Of a stretch of 5,884 nucleotides of DNA, positions 1-5,613 are shown in pieces. Each line of letters starts with the position of its first letter. Position 1 is the stretch's first letter. Source of the stretch: SAR116 cluster bacterium (GTDB lineage Bacteria; Pseudomonadota; Alphaproteobacteria; Puniceispirillales; Puniceispirillaceae); contig PADU01000021.1 in NCBI GenBank assembly GCA_002700485.1, forward strand, positions 12,863-18,746, written 5' to 3'. A program made the position numbers and the translations under genes. The notes under the pieces are model-generated. The model was given only the letters and a program-made list of their open reading frames with translations, had not been told where the DNA came from and searched no databases.

Positions 1-957
1 TTATTTCTTGGGTATTTTTTGTGTTCTGTTCAACAAACCTAAGAAAAGTGGTGTCAGATAGAGCGGTACCTGGTACATAGCTGTGAACAGGCCCATCACT
101 GGGTCATAAGGAAGGGCCGCATAATACAAGCCAACATTTCGATTTCCAGCTATAACAGCCATTACTTTTAGTGTGTCCTTTGCCTGCTTAGCGCGCAAAA
201 AAATGGCAAGCACCATTATGAAGAGTTGACTGCCAAAATTCATGAGGACCGCCAACCCCAGAAGCTGACCAGCAAGGACAGGCGAAATAGATATCTGTTC
301 GCTGACACCGTTGAATACAGGAATAAGAAAAATCAGCATCGCGCAAGTTGAAATGCCGTCAAAAACAGTATGATGTTTTTCTATTTTTTTTCTGCTGATA
401 AGCTGTTGTCCTAGCAAGGCAAGTCCGCCACCAATTACAATCATCAATCCCAAACGTGTTATCAGTTCAATGGGATCAATTGAGACGATATTAGATAAAA
501 ACAGGCTGCTGACAAATGGCCCGGATAAAGGGGCAATCAGGCTGGTCATAGCAACCAATTCCATTGCTAAAACAGGTCTGAACCCAAGCAGAAGACACAT
601 CCAGACTGTTGAGGCAATAGGCGGAGCAACAGCATACCAGACCAGAACAGGTATAAACATTTCTGCAAGTCCAAGACTGCGTGCGGTGAAAACAAACAGA
701 CAGGGAATCAGGATAAGGATCACAAGGCTAAGGCCAAGACTTTGGAGAATGCGACGAGGTCGAATAGCTCCCCTTATTGCGATGCCCAGATCCAGTCTTA
801 TCATTGCTGATGCGTATATAATTATGATCACCAACGGCACCATATCCCTGACCTGTTCCCCAAGGTCAGGTAAAATAAGTGCGACGCAAAGGCCAATGGG
901 CAAACATAAACGCGCATGTTTACCCAAAAAGCTAAGGCAGTTTATTAAGAACATCAT
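1..957 (-). CDS. BASS-family (bile acid:Na+ symporter-like) membrane transporter
   Basis: A complete 318-residue, very hydrophobic protein with about nine or ten membrane segments, which is the usual BASS size. Two broken-helix signatures fit the family: APPIAST at residues 111-117 and AGNRNVGL at 270-277, which lie where BASS proteins bind sodium and substrate. The end is short and basic (RTQKIPKK). The family imports organic anions (bile acids, pyruvate, pantothenate and others) with sodium; the substrate here cannot be read from sequence. The stop codon is TAA at the very edge of the window. Two ATG codons stand in tandem at 957-952, so Met1 or Met2 may be the start; no clear Shine-Dalgarno sequence precedes them. 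It lies 18 bp behind the MFS gene on the same strand, so the two are probably co-transcribed. The family call is fairly secure and the substrate is unknown. Confidence 0.8.
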   Translation of the reverse strand: MMFLINCLSFLGKHARLCLPIGLCVALILPDLGEQVRDMVPLVIIIIYASAMIRLDLGIAIRGAIRPRRILQSLGLSLVILILIPCLFVFTARSLGLAEMFIPVLVWYAVAPPIASTVWMCLLLGFRPVLAMELVAMTSLIAPLSGPFVSSLFLSNIVSIDPIELITRLGLMIVIGGGLALLGQQLISRKKIEKHHTVFDGISTCAMLIFLIPVFNGVSEQISISPVLAGQLLGLAVLMNFGSQLFIMVLAIFLRAKQAKDTLKVMAVIAGNRNVGLYYAALPYDPVMGLFTAMYQVPLYLTPLFLGLLNRTQKIPKK

Positions 958-975
958 GCAATTAAGACCATGATA

Positions 976-2160
976 TTACGCTGTGTTTCTATGCAAGCTT
1001 GGGAGGATAAATCCAGAAAGAAAAATAAGACAGGCAATCATACTCATAACGGAAAATAAATCTGACATCTGATAACCTGTCTGCAGCATGAAGCTACTAA
1101 GTGGTAGAACAGAAGCGCCAATGCATAAGTTTAAGAGGAATTTTATACTCAGAATTCGGCCCCGCCAGCTGTCAAGTACATAGCGCGACATCACAGCGTC
1201 TGTTATGGGGATCTGACCAAAGACAAAGGACATGGCAATAATCATGAAAAACAGCAGGGCCAGGTCAGAAAAAGACGCGGCCAGAAAAACAAAGACAACT
1301 TGTCCAACCGCAATGCATAGCAGAACTGTCTTAGCGGATATTCTGTCAATCAGCCAACCCACACCAATTTGCGCGAAGGAGGCGATAGCATACACGATCG
1401 AGGCCAATAAACCTGTGATAGCAACAGATGTGGTTAAGTTTTGCATTTCAAGCTCAAAATATCGCGGAACAAGGAAGGTCATGCCTCCAAAGATAAAGCC
1501 ACCAGCCGAGGTTATTAGAGCTAATGCAAGCAGAGCGCGGTGCCATCCGTCAACAAAGCCATATTTGTTTGTTTTTGCTGATTGTGTCGGTTGACTATTA
1601 TGCTGGGTTTTCAAATTAGCGACAAATATCAGGCCATAGCCCAAACAGAACAAGCCTGATAGCATAAAGCCCATGCGCCAATCATCAAATAATAGAATTA
1701 AGCCAATAATTAGAGGAGCAAAGGCCACCCCCATATTGCCAAAGACACCGTTTATGCCCAAACGAAATGCGATCTTCTCTTTCTGTTTTAGTAATATGGC
1801 AATGCCAACTGGATGATAAATAGAGGCAAAAACCCCAATGAGGGCAAGGCCCATCATCACCCCAATTAGCGATTGTGCAAAGGAAGTTAAGATAGCTGCC
1901 ACACCTATCCCAAAATGGTACACGACCATCATCAGTGAACGCGAATAGCGGTCTGCTAGTCTGGCAGAAATTGGCGCGCAGGCTCCAAATAAAACAAGCC
2001 CTAATGTGCGATAGCCAATAATCTGTTCATAGCTCACACCAAAACGCCGGCCAGCATCATAAGTGGCTTTCGCAAAAATCAGCATAATGAAATGATCAAG
2101 AAAATGGCTGATATTTATGAAGAGATCGTTTACGGTTCTGTTTCGTATATGAGAAATCAT
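976..2160 (-). CDS. MFS transporter, fosmidomycin-resistance (Fsr)-like branch
   Basis: A 394-residue protein with about twelve hydrophobic segments split by a polar loop near residues 184-205, which is the normal size and layout for the major facilitator superfamily. Motif A is visible as ARLADRYSR at 66-74, with a weaker second-half copy around GWLIDRIS at 268-275. A glycine-rich motif C-like segment (GINGVFGNMG) begins at 135. The early HFLDH (residues 19-23) and YHPVG (115-119) recall Fsr-type exporters and related carriers. It probably exports or imports a small organic molecule by proton exchange; which one is unknown. The start ATG lacks an obvious Shine-Dalgarno sequence. The BASS gene follows 18 bp downstream, suggesting an operon of two carriers. 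Upstream is a 130 bp gap with inverted repeats that may hold its promoter. Confidence 0.85.
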   Translation of the reverse strand: MISHIRNRTVNDLFINISHFLDHFIMLIFAKATYDAGRRFGVSYEQIIGYRTLGLVLFGACAPISARLADRYSRSLMMVVYHFGIGVAAILTSFAQSLIGVMMGLALIGVFASIYHPVGIAILLKQKEKIAFRLGINGVFGNMGVAFAPLIIGLILLFDDWRMGFMLSGLFCLGYGLIFVANLKTQHNSQPTQSAKTNKYGFVDGWHRALLALALITSAGGFIFGGMTFLVPRYFELEMQNLTTSVAITGLLASIVYAIASFAQIGVGWLIDRISAKTVLLCIAVGQVVFVFLAASFSDLALLFFMIIAMSFVFGQIPITDAVMSRYVLDSWRGRILSIKFLLNLCIGASVLPLSSFMLQTGYQMSDLFSVMSMIACLIFLSGFILPSLHRNTA

Positions 2161-2190
2161 TTTTAGGACAATCTTTTGTTATTGTGGGCC

Positions 2191-2204
2191 CAAACGCCCG
2201 TTTG
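2191..2204. promoter_or_regulatory. Perfect 14 bp inverted repeat, candidate operator
   Basis: CAAACG-CC-CGTTTG is a perfect 6+6 dyad with a 2 bp centre, 31 bp upstream of the MFS start. Its size and symmetry suit a dimeric regulator. It overlaps an alternative GGGC/GCCC pairing (2186-2189 with 2196-2199). No regulator gene is present in the window, so the role is inferred. Confidence 0.35.
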
Positions 2205-2209
2205 ACTGC

Positions 2210-2232
2210 ACTCAAAACCAGATAATTTGAGT
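2210..2232. promoter_or_regulatory. Inverted repeat ACTCAAA/TTTGAGT, candidate operator or hairpin
   Basis: ACTCAAA at 2210-2216 pairs with TTTGAGT at 2226-2232 across a 9 bp loop. The left arm can also pair with TTTGA at 2201-2205, giving TTTGA-6-TCAAA. The stem is AT-rich and not followed by a T run on the minus strand, so it does not look like an intrinsic terminator. It may form part of the same regulatory cluster as the 2191-2204 dyad. Confidence 0.3.
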
Positions 2233-2290
2233 TCCTAATTTAAGCTTTCAAGAGAGTATCTGTAACCTGAAAAGCCTAGTTTCTATGTGA

Positions 2291-2596
2291 CTAACTTTTC
2301 TCAGTTTTTTTCAACAAGTCATCCAGGGTAGTGGTTTGGTCGCTATCTTTTTCTTCATTATCATTTTCATCTTCATCAACTTCTTCATCTTGAGATTTTT
2401 GTCCAAGAAGCTCTTTATTTTGAGTTTCTAAATGACGAACCAAACCCGTTAATCGTTTTAACTGATGAGCGTGAGTGTCGACGTATTGCTTTTGTCGCTC
2501 AGTTTCACCCAGAACTTGCATCAAAAGGCCTCCTAAAATAAAGAGACCAATTCCCAAAAGCGCAACTGCCCATTCCAGCCAATCAAATTGTGTCAT
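2291..2596 (-). CDS. Small membrane-anchored coiled-coil protein with acidic tail, unknown function
   Basis: From the ATG at 2596 this encodes 101 residues. One hydrophobic helix covers about residues 9-29. It is followed by a charged, heptad-like segment (about 31-66) and then a strongly acidic stretch (about 69-85), ending in DLLKKTEKS. The likely picture is an inner-membrane protein with a single anchor and a soluble, partly disordered tail. I do not recognise the family. The start is ambiguous: an in-frame TTG at 2605 is preceded by AAAAAGG at 4 nt spacing, while the ATG at 2596 is preceded by GGA at 4 nt spacing, which I slightly prefer. It sits 47 bp behind the 75-residue membrane protein gene and shares its strand with BKACE, so it may belong to that operon. 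Coding is supported by the ordered helix, coil and tail design, not by homology. Confidence 0.6.
   Translation of the reverse strand: MTQFDWLEWAVALLGIGLFILGGLLMQVLGETERQKQYVDTHAHQLKRLTGLVRHLETQNKELLGQKSQDEEVDEDENDNEEKDSDQTTTLDDLLKKTEKS
2346..2392. repeat. Low-complexity TTC/ATC-rich tract inside the acidic-tail gene
   Basis: A run of near-triplet repeats of TTC, ATC and TTA on the plus strand encodes the Asp/Glu-rich tail of the small membrane protein on the minus strand. Such tracts can change length by replication slippage in 3 bp steps without breaking the frame. Confidence 0.5.
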
Positions 2597-2643
2597 GTTT
2601 TCCAAACAACCTTTTTAGTGCCAATTAATTTACACTACCATGT

Positions 2644-2871
2644 TTAGAGAATTTGAGTTAATCCCCACAAGAGATATAAACCAACAAGCACTGTCACGAT
2701 AGCTTCAAAGCGAGTGATTTCAAATCCAGCTATTGAAAAAAAAGGTTTAACCTTCTGTTTTTCCACTTTTATTTTAATGAAAGATTTTAAGCCTAAAGCT
2801 CTGCCAATACGGTTGGCACCAGCCCATAATGCCACAAGTCCTATGCATAAAATGATTAGTTTGCCTATCAT
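2644..2871 (-). CDS. 75-residue two-helix inner-membrane protein, unknown function
   Basis: A complete short protein with a hydrophobic helix at about residues 3-19, a basic middle (residues 30-43, rich in lysine: KSFIKIKVEKQKVK) and a second helix at about 56-73. Both ends are likely on the same side of the membrane, with the basic loop probably cytoplasmic by the positive-inside rule. I do not recognise a named family. The start ATG lies 13 bp after the BKACE stop codon. There is no strong Shine-Dalgarno sequence, so translation may be coupled to BKACE. A second small membrane protein gene follows. The paired position behind a soluble enzyme suggests co-expression but says nothing specific about function. 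Confidence 0.65.
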   Translation of the reverse strand: MIGKLIILCIGLVALWAGANRIGRALGLKSFIKIKVEKQKVKPFFSIAGFEITRFEAIVTVLVGLYLLWGLTQIL

Positions 2872-2884
2872 TAATTTTGTCAGC

Positions 2885-3688
2885 TCACTTACTCAATTGT
2901 TGAGTTCTGGATTCAAAAAGTGTGCGTGCCGCAGTTACTCGTTCTGTATTGTTTTCAGCGATTGTTCCATTTGGCATAAATAGCGAATTTTCAAATCCCA
3001 CACGCACTTTCCCTCCAAGTGACACGGCCTTTTGAAGGCAGATTTGTTCCTGTTCGGCAAATGCGCAGATGGCCCATTCCGGAGACAGTTTCAGACTTTT
3101 TAATTTCTCTAAAAAATGCTCTATCAGTTCAGGTTCACTGACCCGTCCTGAATAATGTCCTATTGTAAAAAGACACCAGATATCATCTTCTGGCAGACCT
3201 GCCTTGTCGATAATTCGCCGCACGATGTCTAAATGATCTGGAAAATAGCAGATATGTTGAATGCGTGTTCCAGCCTCACAAAGGGTTTTATACAGCTTAA
3301 TGTCATCTAAGGTCGGCTGACCATCGGGGATCATTTCAATTATTCCAATTGAAATTCCTGGTGGCATAACCTTATAAGCGAGGGCGCGCATATCTTCAGG
3401 ACTGTACCGTCCCACACTCTCAGTTGTAATTTGAAGATGCATTTCTGGGACGGCGATAGCCAGCGCAGTAAGGGCTTCTTTATAAAGGCCAGCGTCAAGA
3501 ACATGTTGCTGTTCATTATCACGAACATGAAAATGCATCGCACCTGCGCCTGCTTCATAACACGACGCGGCTGTGGTAACGATTTGTTCGATTGTAACGG
3601 GTATAGCCGGATGATCTGCTATTGTGCGGCGTGCCCCGTTTGGGGCAACCATTATTTGCGGCAGTATTTTGGGCTTTGCGAAGGCCAT
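2885..3688 (-). CDS. BKACE / DUF849 beta-keto acid cleavage enzyme
   Basis: A 267-residue cytoplasmic enzyme of the BKACE family (founding member Kce), close to the usual 270-310. Family members condense a beta-keto acid with acetyl-CoA in a zinc-dependent reaction that gives acetoacetate and a new acyl-CoA. Visible signatures are APNGARR at 15-21, DHPAIPVT at 25-32, the metal-binding HFHVRD at 52-57 (His52 and His54), LDAGLY at 64-69, QITTES at 86-91, and RVGFEN at 229-234, whose Glu233 is the probable third metal ligand. Several specificity positions differ from Kce: NGARR stands where Kce carries Glu14, and Asn234 stands where many members have Asp. The substrate is therefore probably not 3-keto-5-aminohexanoate. 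An upstream in-frame ATG at 3703 is cut off by TAA, so the ATG at 3688 is the start; only a weak ribosome site precedes it. Two small membrane protein genes follow. Confidence 0.88.
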   Translation of the reverse strand: MAFAKPKILPQIMVAPNGARRTIADHPAIPVTIEQIVTTAASCYEAGAGAMHFHVRDNEQQHVLDAGLYKEALTALAIAVPEMHLQITTESVGRYSPEDMRALAYKVMPPGISIGIIEMIPDGQPTLDDIKLYKTLCEAGTRIQHICYFPDHLDIVRRIIDKAGLPEDDIWCLFTIGHYSGRVSEPELIEHFLEKLKSLKLSPEWAICAFAEQEQICLQKAVSLGGKVRVGFENSLFMPNGTIAENNTERVTAARTLFESRTQQLSK

Positions 3689-3789
3689 CTTGGCTTAATC
3701 CATGTTAAAAAAAAATCACTGGGTTTACTCTAGCTGTCCTCTTTAAACGCGTCCATAGTGCAGATATCTTGTACTTAAGGTTGGTTCAT

Positions 3790-3807
3790 CTGTCTTGATA
3801 GATACAG
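3790..3807. promoter_or_regulatory. Imperfect 18 bp dyad (CTGT...ACAG), candidate operator
   Basis: The sequence CTGTCTTGATAGATACAG has four perfect outer pairs (CTGT/ACAG) plus further matches inside. It lies immediately upstream of the proposed -35 element of the blh operon, a suitable place for an activator or repressor. Symmetry is seen directly; function is inferred. Confidence 0.3.
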
Positions 3808-3809
3808 TC

Positions 3810-3838
3810 TTGTTTCCTTAGGTTTGACGCGGTAATAT
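3810..3838 (+). promoter_or_regulatory. Possible sigma70-type promoter for the blh operon
   Basis: TTGTTT (3810-3815) and TAATAT (3833-3838) are separated by 17 bp, the ideal spacing, although each hexamer matches consensus only partly (3 of 6 and 4 of 6). Transcription would begin near 3845, just before the blh start. TTGACG at 3824-3829 is a better -35 match but has no -10 at proper spacing that I could see. Confidence 0.35.
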
Positions 3839-3849
3839 TTTAAAACATT
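3834..3849. promoter_or_regulatory. AT-rich 16 bp dyad over the proposed -10 element, candidate repressor site
   Basis: AATATTTTAAAACATT is symmetrical at seven of eight base pairs around TTTTAAAA and overlaps the proposed -10 box and start site. Operons of this type are often controlled by the ArsR-family sulfide sensor BigR, which is known to bind an AT-rich dyad at the promoter. The match to a BigR site is by general character only and the regulator is not in the window. Confidence 0.35.
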
Positions 3850-3876
3850 GCTTCAAAATAGGTCGTGCAAATAAGA

Positions 3877-4746
3877 ATGTCAGTTCCGCAGGTAAAGGGT
3901 TTTTTTGACCCGAACAGTCATACAATCAGCTATGTGGTCTTTGATCAGGATAGCAAACAGAGTGCTGTAATTGATTCCGTTCTTGATTTTGATTATGCGT
4001 CAGGGGCAATTAGCTATGACCTGGCTGAGCAGATTCTAGCTTATATTCAGAAACTTGACCTTGATGTTGTTTGGCATATTGAAACGCATGTTCATGCTGA
4101 CCACTTATCTGCGGCTCCATATTTGCAGGACAAGGTTGGCGGCCAGCTGATGATTTCAAGAGAAATTACAGAGGTACAGAAAATTTTTGGCAAGGTTTTC
4201 AATGCCGGCACTGAGTTTGAGCGTGATGGCAGTCAATTTGATAGACTTTTGGATGATAATGACAGCTATCAACTGGGTTGCTTTTCTGGACGGGCTATTC
4301 ACACGCCAGGTCACACTCCGGCCTGTATGGCCCACATTATTGGGGATGCAGTTTTTGTGGGGGATACATTATTTATGCCTGACGGCGGGACGGCCCGCGC
4401 TGATTTTCCAGGTGGCGATGCCCGGATATTGTATCGTTCAATTCATAAAATTCTTGCTTTGCCTGATACAACGCGTCTGTTTGTGTGTCATGACTATATG
4501 CCAGACGGCCGAAAGGTAGCGTGGCAGACAACAGTGGGGGAACAGCGGCAAAAAAATATCCATATTGGAGGCAATATCAGTGAAGATGATTTTGCTGCAA
4601 TGCGCGAGGCACGTGATGCGAGCCTGTCTATGCCCCGTCTGATTATGCCCTCTATTCAGGTGAATATGCGTGCTGGCAATATGCCGCCAAGCGAAGAGAA
4701 CGGTGAGATTTATTTGAAAGTCCCGGTGTCTGGATTAAAAGGGTGA
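3877..4746 (+). CDS. blh: Blh/ETHE1-like metallo-beta-lactamase-fold enzyme, probable persulfide dioxygenase
   Basis: A 289-residue cytoplasmic protein of the metallo-beta-lactamase fold. Counted from the ATG at 3877, the metal motif HVHADH covers 71-76 (His71, His73, Asp75, His76). His146 lies in HTPGHTPAC, Asp163 in GDTLFMPD and His205 in CHDY. By analogy with ETHE1, His71, His146 and Asp163 would hold the single iron that oxidises glutathione persulfide to sulfite. The fingerprints NAGTEFERDGSQFD and TARADFPGGD are typical of the Blh branch linked to BigR in alphaproteobacteria and Xylella. There is no fused DUF442 rhodanese-like domain, unlike some Blh proteins. The start is uncertain: an in-frame GTG at 3865 has AGG only 2 nt before it, while the ATG has that AGG 14 nt away, so neither is well spaced. 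A YeeE-type gene begins 3 bp after the stop. True persulfide dioxygenase activity is inferred. Confidence 0.87.
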   Translation: MSVPQVKGFFDPNSHTISYVVFDQDSKQSAVIDSVLDFDYASGAISYDLAEQILAYIQKLDLDVVWHIETHVHADHLSAAPYLQDKVGGQLMISREITEVQKIFGKVFNAGTEFERDGSQFDRLLDDNDSYQLGCFSGRAIHTPGHTPACMAHIIGDAVFVGDTLFMPDGGTARADFPGGDARILYRSIHKILALPDTTRLFVCHDYMPDGRKVAWQTTVGEQRQKNIHIGGNISEDDFAAMREARDASLSMPRLIMPSIQVNMRAGNMPPSEENGEIYLKVPVSGLKG

Positions 4747-4749
4747 GTC

Positions 4750-5181
4750 ATGCAAATTAACTGGGCTGAATTTACCCCTATTCTGTCTCTTTTGGGCGGT
4801 ATGCTGATTGGTGGTGCCGCGTTGCTCCTGATGTTGGCCAATGGGCGTGTAATGGGCGTGAGTAGCATTCTTGGTGGCCTATTAGGCAAGGCGGAACCAA
4901 AAAACTGGCGTTTGGCATTTATTGCTGGGGCTATTCTAGCTCCAATTTTTTTGGTTCAATCTGGTCTGTATGATATTCCTGTCCAGCGGGTAGCTAATGG
5001 GGCTACACTTTACATTGCCGCCTTTCTTGTTGGCTTGGGGACCGCAATTGGATCAGGCTGCACATCTGGGCATGGCATTTGCGGTCTGTCTCGTCTGTCT
5101 GCTCGTTCATTTGTTGCTGTGGCTATCTTTATCACTACAGCTATAATTACTGTTTACATGTTCCGGCATTGTGCTGGTTAG
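4750..5181 (+). CDS. YeeE/YedE (DUF395) family membrane protein, N-terminal half-type subunit
   Basis: A 143-residue integral membrane protein with about four hydrophobic segments (near 9-29, 54-70, 86-103 and 118-138). The hallmark GSGCTSGHGICGLSRLS at 101-117 places it in the YeeE/YedE sulfur-transport family, with Cys104 and Cys111 in the positions used to pass thiosulfate-like sulfur through TsuA/YeeE. Full-length family members contain two such halves; here the second half is the next gene. Its ATG follows the blh stop by 3 bp, with AAAAGGG as ribosome site. A role in moving a sulfur species across the inner membrane alongside Blh is inferred from context and family. Similar half-size pairs have been called PmpA/PmpB. 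It ends in TAG at 5179-5181. Confidence 0.87.
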   Translation: MQINWAEFTPILSLLGGMLIGGAALLLMLANGRVMGVSSILGGLLGKAEPKNWRLAFIAGAILAPIFLVQSGLYDIPVQRVANGATLYIAAFLVGLGTAIGSGCTSGHGICGLSRLSARSFVAVAIFITTAIITVYMFRHCAG

Positions 5182-5183
5182 GC

Positions 5184-5190
5184 AGGTGGG
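5184..5190 (+). promoter_or_regulatory. Ribosome binding site of the second YeeE/YedE gene
   Basis: AGGTGGG lies in the 12 bp between the TAG of the first half gene and the ATG at 5194, with 3-4 nt spacing. The two reading frames are the same, so this site is the main evidence that the second half is started independently rather than being the tail of one interrupted gene. Confidence 0.55.
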
Positions 5191-5193
5191 TTT

Positions 5194-5613
5194 ATGCCGC
5201 GATCAGTCATTACAGCTGCTTTATCAGGGTTTATTTTTGGCGTGGGTTTGTCCTTAGCAGGTATGCTTAATCCATCCAAGGTTTCAGGCTTTTTGGATAT
5301 TTTTGGTTTGTGGGATCCGTCTCTTGCCTTTGTCATGGCTGGTGGAATCTCGGTGAATGCTGCAGGTTATTTCCTTTTCGCCCGCAAAGGTCTGCCTTGG
5401 TTCACATCTCAGTTTCACCTTCCAAGGACCACCAATATTGACATGCCTCTTATTATGGGAAGCGCGCTGTTTGGAATTGGCTGGGGCATGGCAGGCCTAT
5501 GTCCAGGGCCTGTCGTGTCTAGCCTGTTTCTAAATCTGGCTGAGATGTTCTTTTTTTTAGCAATCATGTGTGCGGGCTTAAAGCTTGGGTCTGTGCTGAA
5601 AGTAAAGTTGTGA
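5194..5613 (+). CDS. YeeE/YedE (DUF395/DUF6691-like) family membrane protein, C-terminal half-type subunit
   Basis: A 139-residue membrane protein with about four hydrophobic stretches (near 6-24, 43-63, 84-101 and 108-132). Family fingerprints in order are GMLNPSKVSGFLDIFG at 23-38, WDPSLAFVM at 40-48, and GIGWGMAGLCPGP at 94-106 with the conserved Cys103. These are the second-half counterparts of the cysteine motif in the preceding gene, and the two products probably form one transporter. The start ATG is chosen because AGGTGGG stands just before it and residue 1 fits family N-termini. It is in the same frame as the upstream gene, four codons after that gene's TAG. The stop TGA overlaps the GTG start of the next gene. 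Substrate (thiosulfate, sulfite or another sulfur anion) is not determined by sequence. Confidence 0.87.
   Translation: MPRSVITAALSGFIFGVGLSLAGMLNPSKVSGFLDIFGLWDPSLAFVMAGGISVNAAGYFLFARKGLPWFTSQFHLPRTTNIDMPLIMGSALFGIGWGMAGLCPGPVVSSLFLNLAEMFFFLAIMCAGLKLGSVLKVKL

Larger units (their letters stand above)
2161..2290 (-). promoter_or_regulatory. Leader and possible control region upstream of the MFS gene
   Basis: This 130 bp non-coding gap separates the stop of the small acidic-protein gene from the start of the MFS gene on the same strand. It is rich in overlapping inverted repeats built from CAAA/TTTG half-sites. I found no convincing -35/-10 pair, and no stem followed by a T run in the minus-strand direction, so an intrinsic terminator is not supported. 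A separate promoter for the transporter pair is inferred from gap size and dyads only. Confidence 0.35.
3689..3876. promoter_or_regulatory. Divergent intergenic region between BKACE and the blh operon
   Basis: This 188 bp region must hold the promoters for the leftward BKACE genes and the rightward sulfur operon. It contains an A9 tract at 3707-3715, a palindrome AGATATCT at 3762-3769, and two larger imperfect dyads listed separately. Rightward promoter elements are suggested at 3810-3838. I saw no convincing -35/-10 pair for the leftward direction. Confidence 0.6.

Noticed and set aside
470..973. Plus-strand open frame of 167 codons
   Set aside because: It lies opposite the BASS gene, has no family motifs and reads as the antisense of hydrophobic codons.
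1232..1594. Plus-strand open frame of 120 codons
   Set aside because: It is fully inside the MFS gene on the other strand, with no recognisable domain.
2210..2232. Intrinsic terminator for the small-protein genes
   Set aside because: The stem is AT-rich and is not followed by a T run in the minus-strand direction.
3431..3733. Plus-strand open frame of 100 codons overlapping the BKACE start and intergenic region
   Set aside because: It is antisense to conserved BKACE codons including the metal-binding histidines, and its product has no plausible domain.
4187..4519. Plus-strand open frame of 110 codons in another frame of blh
   Set aside because: It overlaps the conserved catalytic core of blh and lacks independent coding signals.
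5079..5270. Plus-strand open frame of 63 codons crossing the junction of the two YeeE/YedE genes
   Set aside because: Both overlapped genes carry strong family motifs in the other frame, so this is a shadow.
4750..5613. A single yeeE gene broken by a nonsense mutation
   Set aside because: Half-size YeeE/YedE pairs are a normal family form, both halves keep their cysteine motifs, and the second has its own ribosome site. Read-through remains an open question.
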